From positions 1,147,501 to 1,211,500 of the forward strand of contig JAUPFP010000008.1 in assembly GCA_036925085.1 (NCBI GenBank): a DNA stretch of 64,000 nucleotides, written 5' to 3'. Both the position numbers and the translations under genes were made by a program. The notes below the pieces were generated by a model. That model was not told where the DNA came from. It ran no database searches and was given only the letters and a program-made list of their open reading frames with translations. This DNA is from Brachycybe producta. Taxonomy: Eukaryota; Arthropoda; Diplopoda; Playtdesmida; Andrognathidae. Below are positions 11,323 to 22,400 of this stretch, piece after piece; position 1 is the stretch's first letter; every line of letters begins with the position of its first letter.

Positions 11323-12798
11323 TTATTTAAAAATCCTCTCGATATCTTCCAAAGTTTTGCCTTTTGTTTCTGGAACCACCAAAGAGACAAACACGAGAGA
11401 TACAAAACAGAATCCAGCCATCAACCAATACCCTCCATAGACACCAATAGCATCAGTTAGATTGACAAAGAATTTAGTGAGGACAAAGGCACAAAACCAG
11501 TTGAAGGCCGTGGCAATACTGCTTGCAACTCCCTTGGCTCGTGTTGGGAACAATTCTCCCATCATGAGCCACGGGATTGGTCCGTAAGCAACGTCGAAAC
11601 CAAAGTTAAAGATGACCAAACATGTGATGGGGAGCCAAGTGAGCGACTCTTTTGCATATGCTTCATTGAAAGTTAGTTCATAGAAAAATGTACCCATTCC
11701 AGCCATACTGAGACACATGAGGAATCCAGATGCTAAAAGGAGGACGCGACGACCAGCCAAATCAATAACGACGATTGAGACTAATGTACCGATGACGCCC
11801 ACAATACCAACCACGATGGTTTGCAGATTGGCATTCAGGTTACTGCCAGCCATTTCAAAGATGCTTACTGTGTAAAACATGACAATGTTTATTCCTGAGA
11901 ACTGTTGAAAGACCATCAGTCCAAGACTGATGAGTAGTGGCTTGTAGAGGACAGGTTGAAGAAATTCTTGGAACGAAGCCTTCTCTGCCGAAATTTTCAC
12001 ATTTTCATCTAGTTCATTAAGTTCGTATGACACGTCGGCGTTTTTGCCGTGGAACCACTTGAGAGCCAGTTCGGCCTCCTCCTTTCGACCTTGACTGTAA
12101 AGCCACCGTGGAGTTTCCGGCATAAATGACATACCGATGGAAAATAAGTTGCAGAAGATGGAACAACTAATGGCTAACCAGTTCCATGACAGAAAAGATC
12201 CAAAACCATAAGTAAAGAGGATTCCCAAACATATGAACAATTGGTGACTGGTTCCTAGAATACCTCTGATGGACGGAGGAGCTATTTCTCCAATGTAGAC
12301 TGGAATGATACAAGATATTATGCCGATACAGACACCAGTGACAGCTCTTCCCACGTAGAGCCAGGCCACATTCGGAGCAGCCACGATGATAACCCAACCG
12401 ATACTAAACGGAAGCATGATAGCAATCGAACTTAATTTTCTGCCCAACCGGTCCATGTAGGACCCACCAATGAGTCCGCCGAACAAGGCACCCAAAGTAA
12501 TGATACTTCCAACCCAAGAACTTTGCTCAACGCTGATACGAAATGGATTCGGATGAGCATTGATGTTGGGCACGGCTGTTGATGGATATCCAATAACGGA
12601 ACCCATTGTAAATGAGCCTATACAGGCCGTAAGTGCTGCCCAACACGCCCTCGTCTTACCTCCTTGGTTAGAGGACGATGAGATCGATGCAGTCGTAGGG
12701 TCACGTCCCTCAGCATTATCCACGCAAAAAGGATGTGTCAGACGACCTTCAGCCATTTGTTGTGTTGCCTTTTTGTTTTTTTTGTAGATGTGGCACAA
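11323..12798 (-). CDS. Tret1: Facilitative sugar (trehalose) transporter, Tret1/GLUT8-like, intronless
   Basis: A complete single-exon reading frame of 491 aa for a 12-helix major-facilitator sugar porter in the plasma membrane. Signature motifs in order: MDRLGRK (loop 2-3), PETPRWL after helix 6, QQFSGIN in helix 7, DLAGRR (loop 8-9), GPIPWLMMGELFPTRAKG (helix 10 region), PETKGK and TLEDIE at the C-terminus. This is the Tret1/SLC2A8 pattern. Arthropod members carry trehalose or glucose; the substrate here is inferred. The first ATG (12798) is followed by MAEGRL at 12756. A TATA-like string at 12828-12838 would place transcription start near 12800, which favours the second Met. The lack of introns contrasts with every other gene here and may indicate a retrocopy, but the frame is intact. 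Confidence 0.93.
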   Translation of the reverse strand: MCHIYKKNKKATQQMAEGRLTHPFCVDNAEGRDPTTASISSSSNQGGKTRACWAALTACIGSFTMGSVIGYPSTAVPNINAHPNPFRISVEQSSWVGSIITLGALFGGLIGGSYMDRLGRKLSSIAIMLPFSIGWVIIVAAPNVAWLYVGRAVTGVCIGIISCIIPVYIGEIAPPSIRGILGTSHQLFICLGILFTYGFGSFLSWNWLAISCSIFCNLFSIGMSFMPETPRWLYSQGRKEEAELALKWFHGKNADVSYELNELDENVKISAEKASFQEFLQPVLYKPLLISLGLMVFQQFSGINIVMFYTVSIFEMAGSNLNANLQTIVVGIVGVIGTLVSIVVIDLAGRRVLLLASGFLMCLSMAGMGTFFYELTFNEAYAKESLTWLPITCLVIFNFGFDVAYGPIPWLMMGELFPTRAKGVASSIATAFNWFCAFVLTKFFVNLTDAIGVYGGYWLMAGFCFVSLVFVSLVVPETKGKTLEDIERIFK

Positions 12799-12827
12799 AA
12801 ATACACCAAATGTTGGAACACGATGCT

Positions 12828-12838
12828 TGTATATATAT
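12828..12838 (-). promoter_or_regulatory. TATA-like element upstream of the sugar transporter
   Basis: GATATATATAC on the minus strand, 30-40 bases before the first ATG. The spacing suits a TATA box for a start site near 12800. This is inference from motif and position only. Confidence 0.35.
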
Positions 12839-14350
12839 CTAGTTCTGGTTTAGATCAATATTATATTATGAAAATGTAGAATAATATGACAACTACTTGA
12901 AGCCAAAACCTATTGTGTATGGCATCAGTAATAAAAAATTATAAAATGTGGCAATCTGTTTGTTTCAACTAAACGCTTATCTAGTTAACATCGAATTGAA
13001 GGGGAGTGTGTGTCTATAAAAGTAACATTTGTATAGTTTGTATAGTTTGGAGGCTTGGGTTTGTGGAAACACTTGCACAACAATATAGACGACACACATA
13101 CATTGACTGAACTTCACTGAAGAGGCTTCAGTGATGATGCATCATGTGTGTGTGTGTGTGTGTGGTAGGGGGGGGGGCGTGTTTTAAACTTTCTATACAC
13201 GTACTTACTGACAATGAAATGAATGGCTGTTATTTAAACTGTGATTGCCACAGGCAATTTTGTTTAAAAGTTACACTAAAACAGTGGGAAGTTCCCTTTT
13301 TTTTCTCCATACACACCCTCTCATCCACTCTTCTTCCACTTCATCCGTTCTATTTTGACCTTGCCTACTTTCGGTTTCATATACTGTAAATTACTTAATT
13401 TATTTTAATACTAAAAGTTAGTAATTAAATAAGTAATAAATATTTTTTACAATAGGGAATCAGATAGGTACACTGTATATTAAAAAAAAGTAGGGTGAAA
13501 CCACATAACTAGATTATAAAGTGATGCCAAAATTATTGAAAAAACCCCCCAAAAAAAAACTATAAATCTTTTTATTATTATCAGATTTTTATCTAACCAA
13601 GGTATGGATCAATGTAAACTTTGTTTTTTTTTTCCTTATTTGATTAAACTGGTTCAGTTTTAATGGTTTTTAATAACATTTGAGATTAGTAAATATTTGA
13701 GTATCACTAATTCACAATGACGCCAATGGAGAGAACGATGCTGCTGCATCATTAGATAAAATGGATTTTCATATACGGTAGAAGGAAAACATTTACTTTC
13801 ACAATGAGTGTATTCTAAAGTTTACTTGTTGATTTGCGAATTAAATTTGCTAAATATGTTGAAATAATGAATTTGAACTTTTTTTTTTTAAAGAAAAAAG
13901 TTGAAATATTTTAATAAAATAGAAGATTAGTAGATGAATGTATTAAAATAACTAAATGATAGTAATTTATTTTAAACCAAAACTTTTTATGGAAGTTTTG
14001 AATGTCATTTTACGCTACCGTAAACATTAATGCCAAAAATGTAAAATGTGATCGTCTTCAAAAGTTTTATTTTTAAACGTATCATTATGGAAATATTATT
14101 AGCACGAAAATCTGTAAATATATAGTTCTACAGGGACGTTCACAATGACAAAAGTCCTCACTAGTTATCATGTTTCAGTTGCTAGCTTCCGTATGCAGTG
14201 GATGCACCCTCTTTTTCTGTGTTTCTGTTTTGAGCGACAAACTGAAATACAGCGGGCGACAAGACTAGTATCCTTGAATGTTTCTGTAGTGTGGACGGTC
14301 TCCTCTAGTCCCTATGGGGACATTAGGTTTGTGGGACAAGGTTACAACTA

Positions 14351-14637
14351 TTAGGCCGGATTCACATTAAGCTGACAAAACAGAAACTCAAGTGTTTCGA
14401 GACAAATTGGCGACAATTCTAAAACATTTCTGCGGCTTTTGTGTTTTGGTTTGTCTGCAATTTCACAAACAATTTCCTGTCTCAGCTCACATCGTTAAAC
14501 ATCAAAATGTTTTTGCTTTTTCTCGGTACTATGCATCATTTTTTCAACTCTGTCTGTGCAATTGTCGCCAATTTGTCTCAAAACACTTAAGTTTCTGTTT
14601 TGTTCGTGTTTTATCAGCTTGATGTGGATCGGCCTTT
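14351..14637. mobile_element. PIF/Harbinger-like MITE (GGCCGGATTCACA ends)
   Basis: The left end reads TTAGGCCGGATTCACATTAA and the right end TTGATGTGGATCGGCCTTTA. Long inverted arms continue with CAGAAACTCAAGTGTTT and GACAAATTGGCGACAATT. Ends of this style flanked by TTA-like trinucleotides are typical of PIF/Harbinger MITEs; the duplication is imperfect (TTA / TTT), so assignment is tentative. Confidence 0.55.
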
Positions 14638-14852
14638 ACAGCAACATGTGGGCTCCTCTTATTGCAACATGTTTCATGTTTACAGAAACAACTGAAGACA
14701 CAAGGGCAACAACATAAATGTTTCCACATATTACATCCGTGTGGATGATGATAAACCTAAAATGACCGTTGAGAAATCTTTCCAATTTTTTTTTAAGCAG
14801 AAACATTTTACTAAAACAAAGAAGCTCGGAATCAATAAGAAACAAAATTCTG

Positions 14853-14858
14853 TTTATT
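14853..14858 (-). terminator. Candidate poly(A) signal for the RAP80-like gene
   Basis: AATAAA on the minus strand, about 400 bases past the last proposed coding exon. Another lies near 14880 and one near 15068. Confidence 0.3.
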
Positions 14859-15255
14859 GAAAAGTAAACTTTTATTGAACATATAACTTTTATTTAAATA
14901 TAAAAAAGAAACAATAAACAAAAAATGAAGCAATTGTACACAGAGAAAGTGACTTAAACTCTTTTAGAATCTCAATATTTCATCTTTCTCAAATAACTAT
15001 TTTTCTTCGATGAATTCAAGGAACGATTTGGCAGTTCAAAACTAATCAAAAGAAACACACGACGACGTATTTATTAAACGTGCAAATTGAAAATGCTGAG
15101 TCAATCAATGAGAGATACAAACCTGTTTGGCGAACGAAAAAGAGACCCATAGAATGACCCTGTTGTAGGCTTACTTATTGAAATATCTTAAAATAATAAC
15201 AACCAAATTAATATTTTGAAATTGAGGTGTTGGGAGTGGAGTTTTAAAATCGTAT

Positions 15256-18200
15256 TCAAAATTGTTTACCCGCTTTGTTGGGCAAAGAATGATAATTTGA
15301 CGGTTGATCTTCACTGTTTCCCTTGTGTGAGGTTAAGGATAAATTCGACGATGATGGTGAAACAACCACTACCTTCTTTTGTTTTGAAGATCCAGTGCAA
15401 TCTTTGATGTGATCCTCAAAGATCGATTTCGGTATGTCCATATTGCAAAAGTAACAATGCTGTAAACCACTTTAAACAAACGCAAACGAAAAAGAGAAAA
15501 AATTGTCAAATAATCAACACTTTTCATTTTATGGAACAGTTGATTTTCAAACTTCGATTAATTCTGCATATCAGGAGCAACGTCATAACGAAAAGTTGAA
15601 AAAGGTTTGTTAGAAACTAGAACAGTAAACTGATAACTAGGGCTCGGATTTTGATGCAATATCAACCGGAATGTTTCTCAATATGTGGCCCAAGTGCCAA
15701 TTGTGAAGTGACAATCTCGTTTAGATAATAACAAAAACACAATTGTTCATTCTTATTAAAAAAAACAATGGTTAGAGGCTAGAACTCTAGTTGACAACTG
15801 ATAGTAACCAGACATCTAGCCTTTCTACCCAGCTTTTTTTAATTAGAAAAAAACAATTGCAGTTGCTCTAATGATGATGATTACTTCACAATTGGCTCTT
15901 GGGCCACAAATTGAGAAACATTCAGGTTGATATTGCATCAAAATCCGAGCCCTACTGATAACTTAAGACAAAACTTAAAAAATATTGTCCGTTTAAAGTT
16001 TGGTCATTTTCAAACTTAACATAAAAAAATCTTAATTTTAAAAGATAGTAAATTGTTCTAATTTATAAAATACTTTCAAGTTTCTGTCTCAATTTTGTTC
16101 CTTGAAATACAGACTAACCAGAGAGTTCAATGGAGCTCTGTTTACACTTTAAAACAACCTTAAATCAAGTTTATTTCAATCGAATTATTTATTTTTTTAT
16201 AAATAATATATACAGTAGAAAGTCGATTATTGGAACTAATGTTGGACATGCATAGTTCCGATAATCAAAAGTTCATTATTATAATTGGAACTCCCATTAA
16301 AAATGTGGAGAAAAGAAGAAAAAAAAAACGATTGCAAAGAAATTCTTTTATTAGTTTCCATAAGAATGAGTGAAAATCAATTGGTTCCGATAATCGACAC
16401 TCTACTGTATTTAAAATGTTTAATTAACTATTTTAAAGCCGGGTATTCACTGCACGAGCGAACAAGAGCAATCGAGCATTCTCAATGAATAGTCTGGTGA
16501 GTACCGGTTTAGCGAGAGAACAAACATTTGCTCACTTATGTTCAAAAAAGATCGGGTGGATGGCAGTTCCCTCAAAGAAAAGACTTGTTCATTTAGTGTT
16601 TATTTATTGTTGAAATGCTTGTTCAGATCAGAGTACTAAAAGTGCTCGCTATAAACGATGGCTCAACAGCGAACAAGAACATATTCGCTCCGGTATGGGC
16701 GCAAGGTGAGCATTTCAAGGGAACACGAGCAAGATTAAGTGTGCTCTTGCTCGCTTTTTTGGTGAACTAAATTAATTAATGAAGATAATATTGATTTTCA
16801 TAAATTTGAAAAAAAATGATCTGAATTAAAATGAAAACTACAATGGACACGAAGAGATAAGAATTGTCTTACTTCGTAACCTTCTTCTCTTGCTCTTGCT
16901 CGCTGTCACCATCACTATTACAGATAAGAATGACGTGTTCGTCTTCGAACACAGCGTGTTGTTGAACCGCAACACCGTTTTGACTGTTATGTCCTTCGCC
17001 ACCACAGTCCGAAGCATGTTCTTCGATCTTATTCAATTCGAACATACGACCGCACAACGGACACATGACGTCCGACGAGGAGGACTTCTTCATGGTTGTC
17101 GTCACGGCCTCGTCGTCTGAAGTCACCTTCTTGGAATATTTGTTTTTGGCTCCGTCTTCCATTTTCACCACTTCCATTCCGTTTTCGACGATCTGATCCA
17201 AATTTTTCTGTGTTGTTTTCTTTCCATGTTTCTTAGTTGTTTGCCAAATCCTTTTTAGCGAAACGTAAGGCTTATCTTTAAGATTAAACTCTTCTTCCGA
17301 CGATTCAGTGCCATTTTCATCCGAGTCGCTTAAGCCCTTGACCTTTTTCTTTGGCTCCATCGTCGAAGTTTCAGAGTTTGGTTGAATACGAGGTCGTTTT
17401 CTGCTTGCGATCGAGTCCAAACTACCTTTAATCCGTTCTCCTACGACGACGGGTAAACCCCATGGGACGAAATCCAACGATTTCTTTTGAAATTCCTGTA
17501 GATGTTCGTAATAACGTTCCAAACTTCTCTTGATTACAGTGGCGTATCTATCGGCGTTGATTCCGTCGGGTGCATACATCGTTATATGTCCACTTTCTTT
17601 GTAAGTTCTGATAGAAAATAGCAAAATACGGTTTTATGACAATTATAAACATTGTAAGAACAATCAAAGTAACCACCGTTTATCGACTAGCTCAATTTCC
17701 GAATTTGGAGTGGTCACTTTGGATGTGCTTGCGTTGGAATCGGATTTGGAATTCGAATCATTCGCAAACAAATCCGGCGATTCACTTCCATTTCGTGAGT
17801 GGTCTAAAGACGTTGACGACAGAAATGAGTCCGTTTTCTCTACTTTAAGCGACTCTCGTGATGCGAGCAAAGCTTTCTGTTGAAAAGATAAGAAAACGAT
17901 TAGTTTAAGAATATAAACAAACAAAGAATTTACGAATATATTTGAAATAAATGAATATCAAATGAAACCAGTAAATCTTTTTTCATCTTTTTTGTCATTC
18001 CGTCTTCGAGTAAACCTGAATCTGTAAAAGAAAAAACACACACAGACACTATATTTTACTTATTGTTATTAAGTTTGTTTTACAATTCGTTACTTTTGAG
18101 TTCCGTTTCTTCTTCTTTGTCTAATTTGTCTATCTTTAACCTCTGCCTTTTAAGCACTCTCGCTGTTCTTGAATCGACTTCATTCGTTGCTGTTGTATTA

Positions 18201-18314
18201 ACGTCTCCGTTTTTCTAAATAAATAATATAAGATCCATTACTATACTTGGTATATGTTATTCTACAACAACTTCGTACATTTTCAGTGTCGTTTATATTT
18301 ACATTAGATGACAT
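15256..18314 (-). CDS. UIMC1: RAP80/UIMC1-like ubiquitin reader of the BRCA1-A complex (at least 6 exons)
   Basis: Exons 18314-18279, 18214-18094, 18021-17969, 17876-17677, 17607-16873 and 15469-15256 join in frame to about 452 aa. Seen: a UIM-like helix across the exon 3/4 join (DLLKALLASRESL); a segment (MYAPDGINADRYATVI, then LERYYEHLQ) that matches the human RAP80 region binding the Abraxas complex (PDGVDPNQYTKVI); a first C2HC finger (CPLCGRMF...KIEEHASDC, as human CPLCDQCF...KIERHAMYC); and a second finger (CYFCNMDI...HIKDC, as human CYLCKSLV...HVDSC). The same four parts in the same order make the assignment strong despite low identity. RAP80 takes BRCA1-A to K63-ubiquitin at DNA breaks in the nucleus. 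Exon 5 ends at a strong GTAAGA donor; reading through would instead stop at 16869 and lose the second finger. The C-terminus is unsure: exon 6 may end at a TGA (15256) or splice at 15270 to exons near 15130-15176. Confidence 0.75.
15540..16170. mobile_element. TAGAAACTAGAA-family foldback element, split by a hAT MITE
   Basis: The left arm (TTCTGCATATCAGGAGCAAC ... GTTAGAAACTAGAACAGTAA) and right arm (AAAATACTTTCAAGTTTCTG ... TTGTTCCTTGAAATACAGAC) match the arms of the copies at 38345 and 59118. The middle is interrupted by the 317-bp hAT-like element at 15638-15954. It lies in intron 5 of the RAP80-like gene. Confidence 0.6.
15638..15954. mobile_element. hAT-like MITE with 8-bp target duplication
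   Basis: Ends TAGGGCTCGGATTTTGATGC and GCATCAAAATCCGAGCCCTA are perfect inverted repeats, flanked on both sides by CTGATAAC (15630-15637 and 15955-15962). An 8-bp duplication with TAGGG-type ends is the hAT superfamily signature. At 317 bp with no coding capacity it is non-autonomous. A diverged relative lies at 22481-22810. Confidence 0.88.
16213..16407. mobile_element. Pogo/Tigger-like MITE with TA duplication, intact
   Basis: 195 bp with ends CAGTAGAAAGTCGATTATTG and CGATAATCGACACTCTACTG, flanked by TA on both sides. TA duplication and CAGT ends fit the Tc1/mariner-pogo group. It is the best copy of the family also found at 4250-4812. The 53893 element is a more distant relative. Confidence 0.8.
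16437..16775. repeat. Degenerate foldback element (GGTATTCACTGC / GTGAAC ends)
   Basis: GGGTATTCAC then CGAGCGAACAAGAGCA on the left loosely pairs with TGCTCTTGCTCGC then GGTGAAC on the right, and GCGAACAAG recurs inside. The symmetry is partial. It may be an old Harbinger-type MITE; low certainty. Confidence 0.35.
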
Positions 18315-19417
18315 ATTTATAAGAATTCTTTATAAGAGCGTATTTACATAGTCTAAGCTGTAATCACAAGACAGAAATCAAAGCAACTCTCATGAAACAC
18401 ATTTCCATGGAAACTAATCGCCGCCCTTTTTTTCCTCAAATTAGCCGCCGCTGTCAGTGTAGCTGCTAGCAGCAAAGTTTAGAACTATTGAAATCTAGCA
18501 TATGAACAACTATTATTTTTTGAACGGCCATTAAAAATCCGATTTGATGTATTTGAATGTGAAAATAGACGTAAAATGGTACACCAAATTAAAAAGTTTG
18601 CCAATTTTATTTTTAATTACAATGAAGCAAGTATAGCGAATTTTTAATGTACACTTGCCATTTTGTATCCAATATGTTATATTAATTTTACGAGAAAGAA
18701 AATCAAAATGGCGTTCATTTTATGACAATAATGCTCGCATTTTTTTAATGAAGTTGCTTGATGCTGTCACCTAGCGGCAATGAACGAAATAAAAGAGAAA
18801 GTAGTTCGTAAAGTGTTTGTATCCATACGCTCGTTTATGAATGTGATTGCGTGCGTGTGTTTATGTTGTATTGTTACTCGCGGCAACAGTGCCGCGGTCA
18901 TCGTAGTTGTATTCGTGTTTGTTTTTATCGTCATAATTTGAATGTTTTTTCCGTTATTTTGTCGGTGATAAGTTATCAGAACATTGATAAACAATGAAGT
19001 CAATAACTTAAAATATTGTTATCTGTTTAAACAGTATTGATGTTAACATTATAAGTGAAGAAATTTGCGTGAGAGAGAGAGAGAGAGAGAGGTAAAGGAG
19101 GGCGGCGGTCGAGTTCATTTTTCCTTTTTAATTTCCTTCTTTCCTCCTCCTCCTCCTCCTTCCTCCCCCCCTTTTTTCTTCTCTGTTTTCTTTGCAATCG
19201 ACTGATCCAAGATGGCAGCCGCCTTTAAGATTTCGTTCGCGGTGTCTTATCTCGTGATCGATAAACTTCCGGCGCGTGCCACGCGTTCTCTTTAGTTTTT
19301 TAATGGTTTTGTCATCTTCGCCGTCGCCGTCTTTCCGGGTATTCGAAATCGTGATGCGGTGTTTTCGTCGCCGCTGTAACCACAGTTGTTTTATTAGTTT
19401 ATTTTTAGGCGGCTGCA
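18315..19417. promoter_or_regulatory. Divergent promoter region, RAP80-like / TBC1D
   Basis: 1.1 kb separates the two start codons. From about 19090 the composition becomes pyrimidine- and GC-rich with CpGs (for example GGCGCGTGCCACGCG near 19271), unlike the AT-rich surroundings. A (GA)10 run lies at 19072-19091. A TTTTTAG/G acceptor at about 19408 suggests a 5' UTR intron just before the TBC1D start codon. Confidence 0.45.
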
Positions 19418-22400
19418 ATGAAGAATCTCGGTTCCGATTTGATAGTAAACGGCAATAAAGTGGATAAATCTTTAAAGACAGATGATGTTTTGGCTATGGG
19501 TCGTTTGTTATCACCCCCCATTGACACTTCTCACCACCCGCCGCCGCCTCCTCCTCCTTCTTCTACCCATCACAATGAAAATAACACGGAAGGAAAACAA
19601 CAACAAGTCAATTTATTAGTCAATTTCAATAACGGCGTCGTCGGTGGCGGCGGCGGTTACTTCAGTTTGCCAAGAAGGACTAGTCCAAATGGGAAACCAA
19701 ATTGGCTCCTTACTTCTTGGCCAGAAAGATTGAATAATGGAGATTGTAGGACTTGTTTGTCACATGATAAAACATCCTCTCATTTGAGGACTACATCCAG
19801 TACCACATCACTCAATTTAATAACAGAAATAAAAGGAGATTCTAAAGTTTATATGTTGCCTAATGGAACAACAACACCTTCGCCGCCACATTGTCCCTCT
19901 TCACCTCCTTTGGCAAATCCGGCCCTTAAATCCTCTTTTGACCCGCTTGACCTTTGTTGTGCCGGTAGAATGGTTAGATCTCATAGTTTGGGACTTGATT
20001 TACCGATTAGAACAAACGGAGATGGTTGTGAGTACGAATGTCCCGTTACGAATCAGAGTTCTGATCGGACGGAATGTGTTTTCAGTTCACCGTCTGTTCC
20101 AACTCCTCCTTTAACCCTTTCAGCTGTCCTTGAAAACATCCCAATTGTTTACGATCCACAAACAAAGAAATTACATATCATTGAGGTGAAAGAGTCTCGG
20201 AACGATTCGGTTTTTGAAGTGCCGATTAATAATAATAATAATAATAACAATAATAACGAAGAACAGGAGTTTCAGTGTTCGGATTCGAATGTTCTTCTCG
20301 AATGCGGGCATCCTGTTGTACCGATAAAATTGAATCGAGTGTCCACTTCCGGTTCTCTTCCTAGTAGTAGTCGTGGTGCTAGCGGTGGCGGCGGCGGCGG
20401 CGAATGTTCGTCCTCGGAGTTCTCGAGTGTTTCCAGTTTAAGCACTGAATTCTCCAGTACGGCTCTCGAGGATCAATTGGTGGAGACGAACAATCACAAC
20501 CACCATCAACAACTCCGCGGATCAAGTAACTCTAACTGCGGTTCCTACGTCGATTCTATCGATGAGAACGGTTCCGGTTTCATTGAGATCAATCTAGATA
20601 GACATTCGATTACGAGTCGATCGGGTTTGGATTCTGAAGGAGGTGGAGGAGGAGCTTCTTCATTGGAGGATGCGGATCTCGATGCTGGATCATTGGACGA
20701 GTGTCTCGGAATCTCACAGGGAGCCAAACCGAAACGAAGAGGGATTACAGGATTTCTTTCTAGGTATGCATTTTAATGTCTTAATAGCGCGATGCGTAAT
20801 TGTGACTGCGCACATCTCGTTTATTGTAGTGTCAGATGGCATTAATTATTATTTTTTTCTTTTCATTGACGATTTCTGAACAAATTAAGATTTTTTTTTA
20901 CAGGAAATAATTTGGTTTTTTATTTTGAAATTGATTGTGCCAAAAACAAAAATCGACCAGAACGTGCTTTTTAAAGCAAAAGATTTATTTAAATTACTGA
21001 AAAAGTGAGATTTATTTAAATTACTGGAAAAGTGAACACATTTTCTTAAATCACGTGGTTTAAATGAATAAAATATATTCATTAAAATCACGTGTGGTTT
21101 AATTTTCAAAGTGATTTAAGTTTTAAAGTTCATTTTGAAAGTAATATCTTTAAAAATGAACTTTGACATTTTTTAAACACAAAAACGGAAAAGAAGAAAG
21201 GCGTGGGGGAACAACAAAACTGTTTCAAAGGTGGCGCTGATCAAGCGCCAAATTGAACAAGCGCCAAACTGAACAAACGCCAAACTGAATAAAAGCCAAA
21301 TGGAACAAACGCCAAACTGAATAAGCGCCAAACTGAACAAACGCCAAACTGAATAAAAGCCAAATGGAACAAACGCCAAACTGAATAAGCGCCAAATGGA
21401 ACAAACGCCAAACTGAATAACCGCCAAAATGTGATAAACACATTGTTAGGTTTGGTTAGATTAGGTTAGGTTAGCTGTAAATCTGCACAGTCTGACGTCT
21501 ATAAAAGCTCCCAATATTTGGACCATCAGAATTTACAAAAAACCTGAATAACCGCCAAACTGAATAAACGCCAAATGGAACAAACGCCAAACTGAATAAG
21601 CGCCAAATGGAACAAACGCCAAACTGAATAAGCGCCAAATGGAAGAAACGCCAAACTGAATAAAAGCCAAAAATTTGGCGGTTATTCAGTTTGGCGTTTG
21701 TTCCATTTGGCGCTTATTCAGTCGCCCCGTTTCAAACTGTCATATAAAATATTTCTTTTCAAAGGTAAATTGATTATGATGCAGGTGAAAAAATGATTTA
21801 GAGATGTCATCGGTTTCTAACCGTTAGAACCGGTTCCTCAGTATGGATAGAACGGATAAGTACCGGTTAAGAACTGAGTAGATTCGGTTCGATTCGCAGG
21901 CAATTAGAAAACGGCATAAACAGACGGTGGCTCCGCCCTCTTTTATGACGAACGGCAACTTCTAATTGGTCGGTTGTGTAGTCTGACGTCACATGCTCCG
22001 CCCTTTTCAACGTCGAACCACACACAACAAACCAATTAGAAGTTCCCGGACGTCATAAAAAGGGCGGAACCAACGTCTGCTTATGCCGTTTTCTAATTGT
22101 CTGTGTAAGATTCTACCCTTGAATATGATCGCGAACATGTTCTGTTCGTTGTTCTTTTTTTTTAACTAAAAAAAAGCCACCTTTATGCGACCCTGGGCTG
22201 GGCTGGCAAGTTAAAATAAGAAAAAGCCAATTAGCTTTACAGGTTTCTGGGCTGGGCCTCACTTTTTGTTTTTCAAAATTGAGGTCTCAATTCTAAGCAT
22301 CTTTCTTTAACTCATTTTGGTTACAATAGAATTTGTAAAATTGTTTGTAAAAATTGAGCTGTAAAACCGTTCCCATGGTTCAGTTTATATTTGTGTGTGT

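Larger units (their letters stand above)
12799..14850. other. Spacer between Tret1-like start and RAP80-like 3' end
   Basis: No supported gene. It contains a (GT)n run with a G10 tract near 13146-13180 and an inverted-repeat element at 14351-14637. The rest is AT-rich sequence with no visible structure. Confidence 0.5.

Noticed and set aside
12167-12787. Additional open frames overlapping the sugar transporter
   Set aside because: Shadows of the real gene in other frames.
16869-17624. A separate 251-aa single-exon gene
   Set aside because: It is exon 5 of the RAP80-like gene; the Met at 17624 is inside the preceding intron and the reading phase joins to exon 4.
18767-19458. Arg/Thr-rich open frames around the RAP80/TBC1D promoter
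   Set aside because: They arise from compositional bias and simple repeats on the strand opposite the TBC1D 5' UTR.
21173-21443. Open frames on the minus strand with repeated Phe-Gly-Val-Cys-Ser-Ile-Trp
   Set aside because: They translate the CGCCAAA tandem arms in all three frames; no gene. The same applies to 27743-28332 and 28317-28440.
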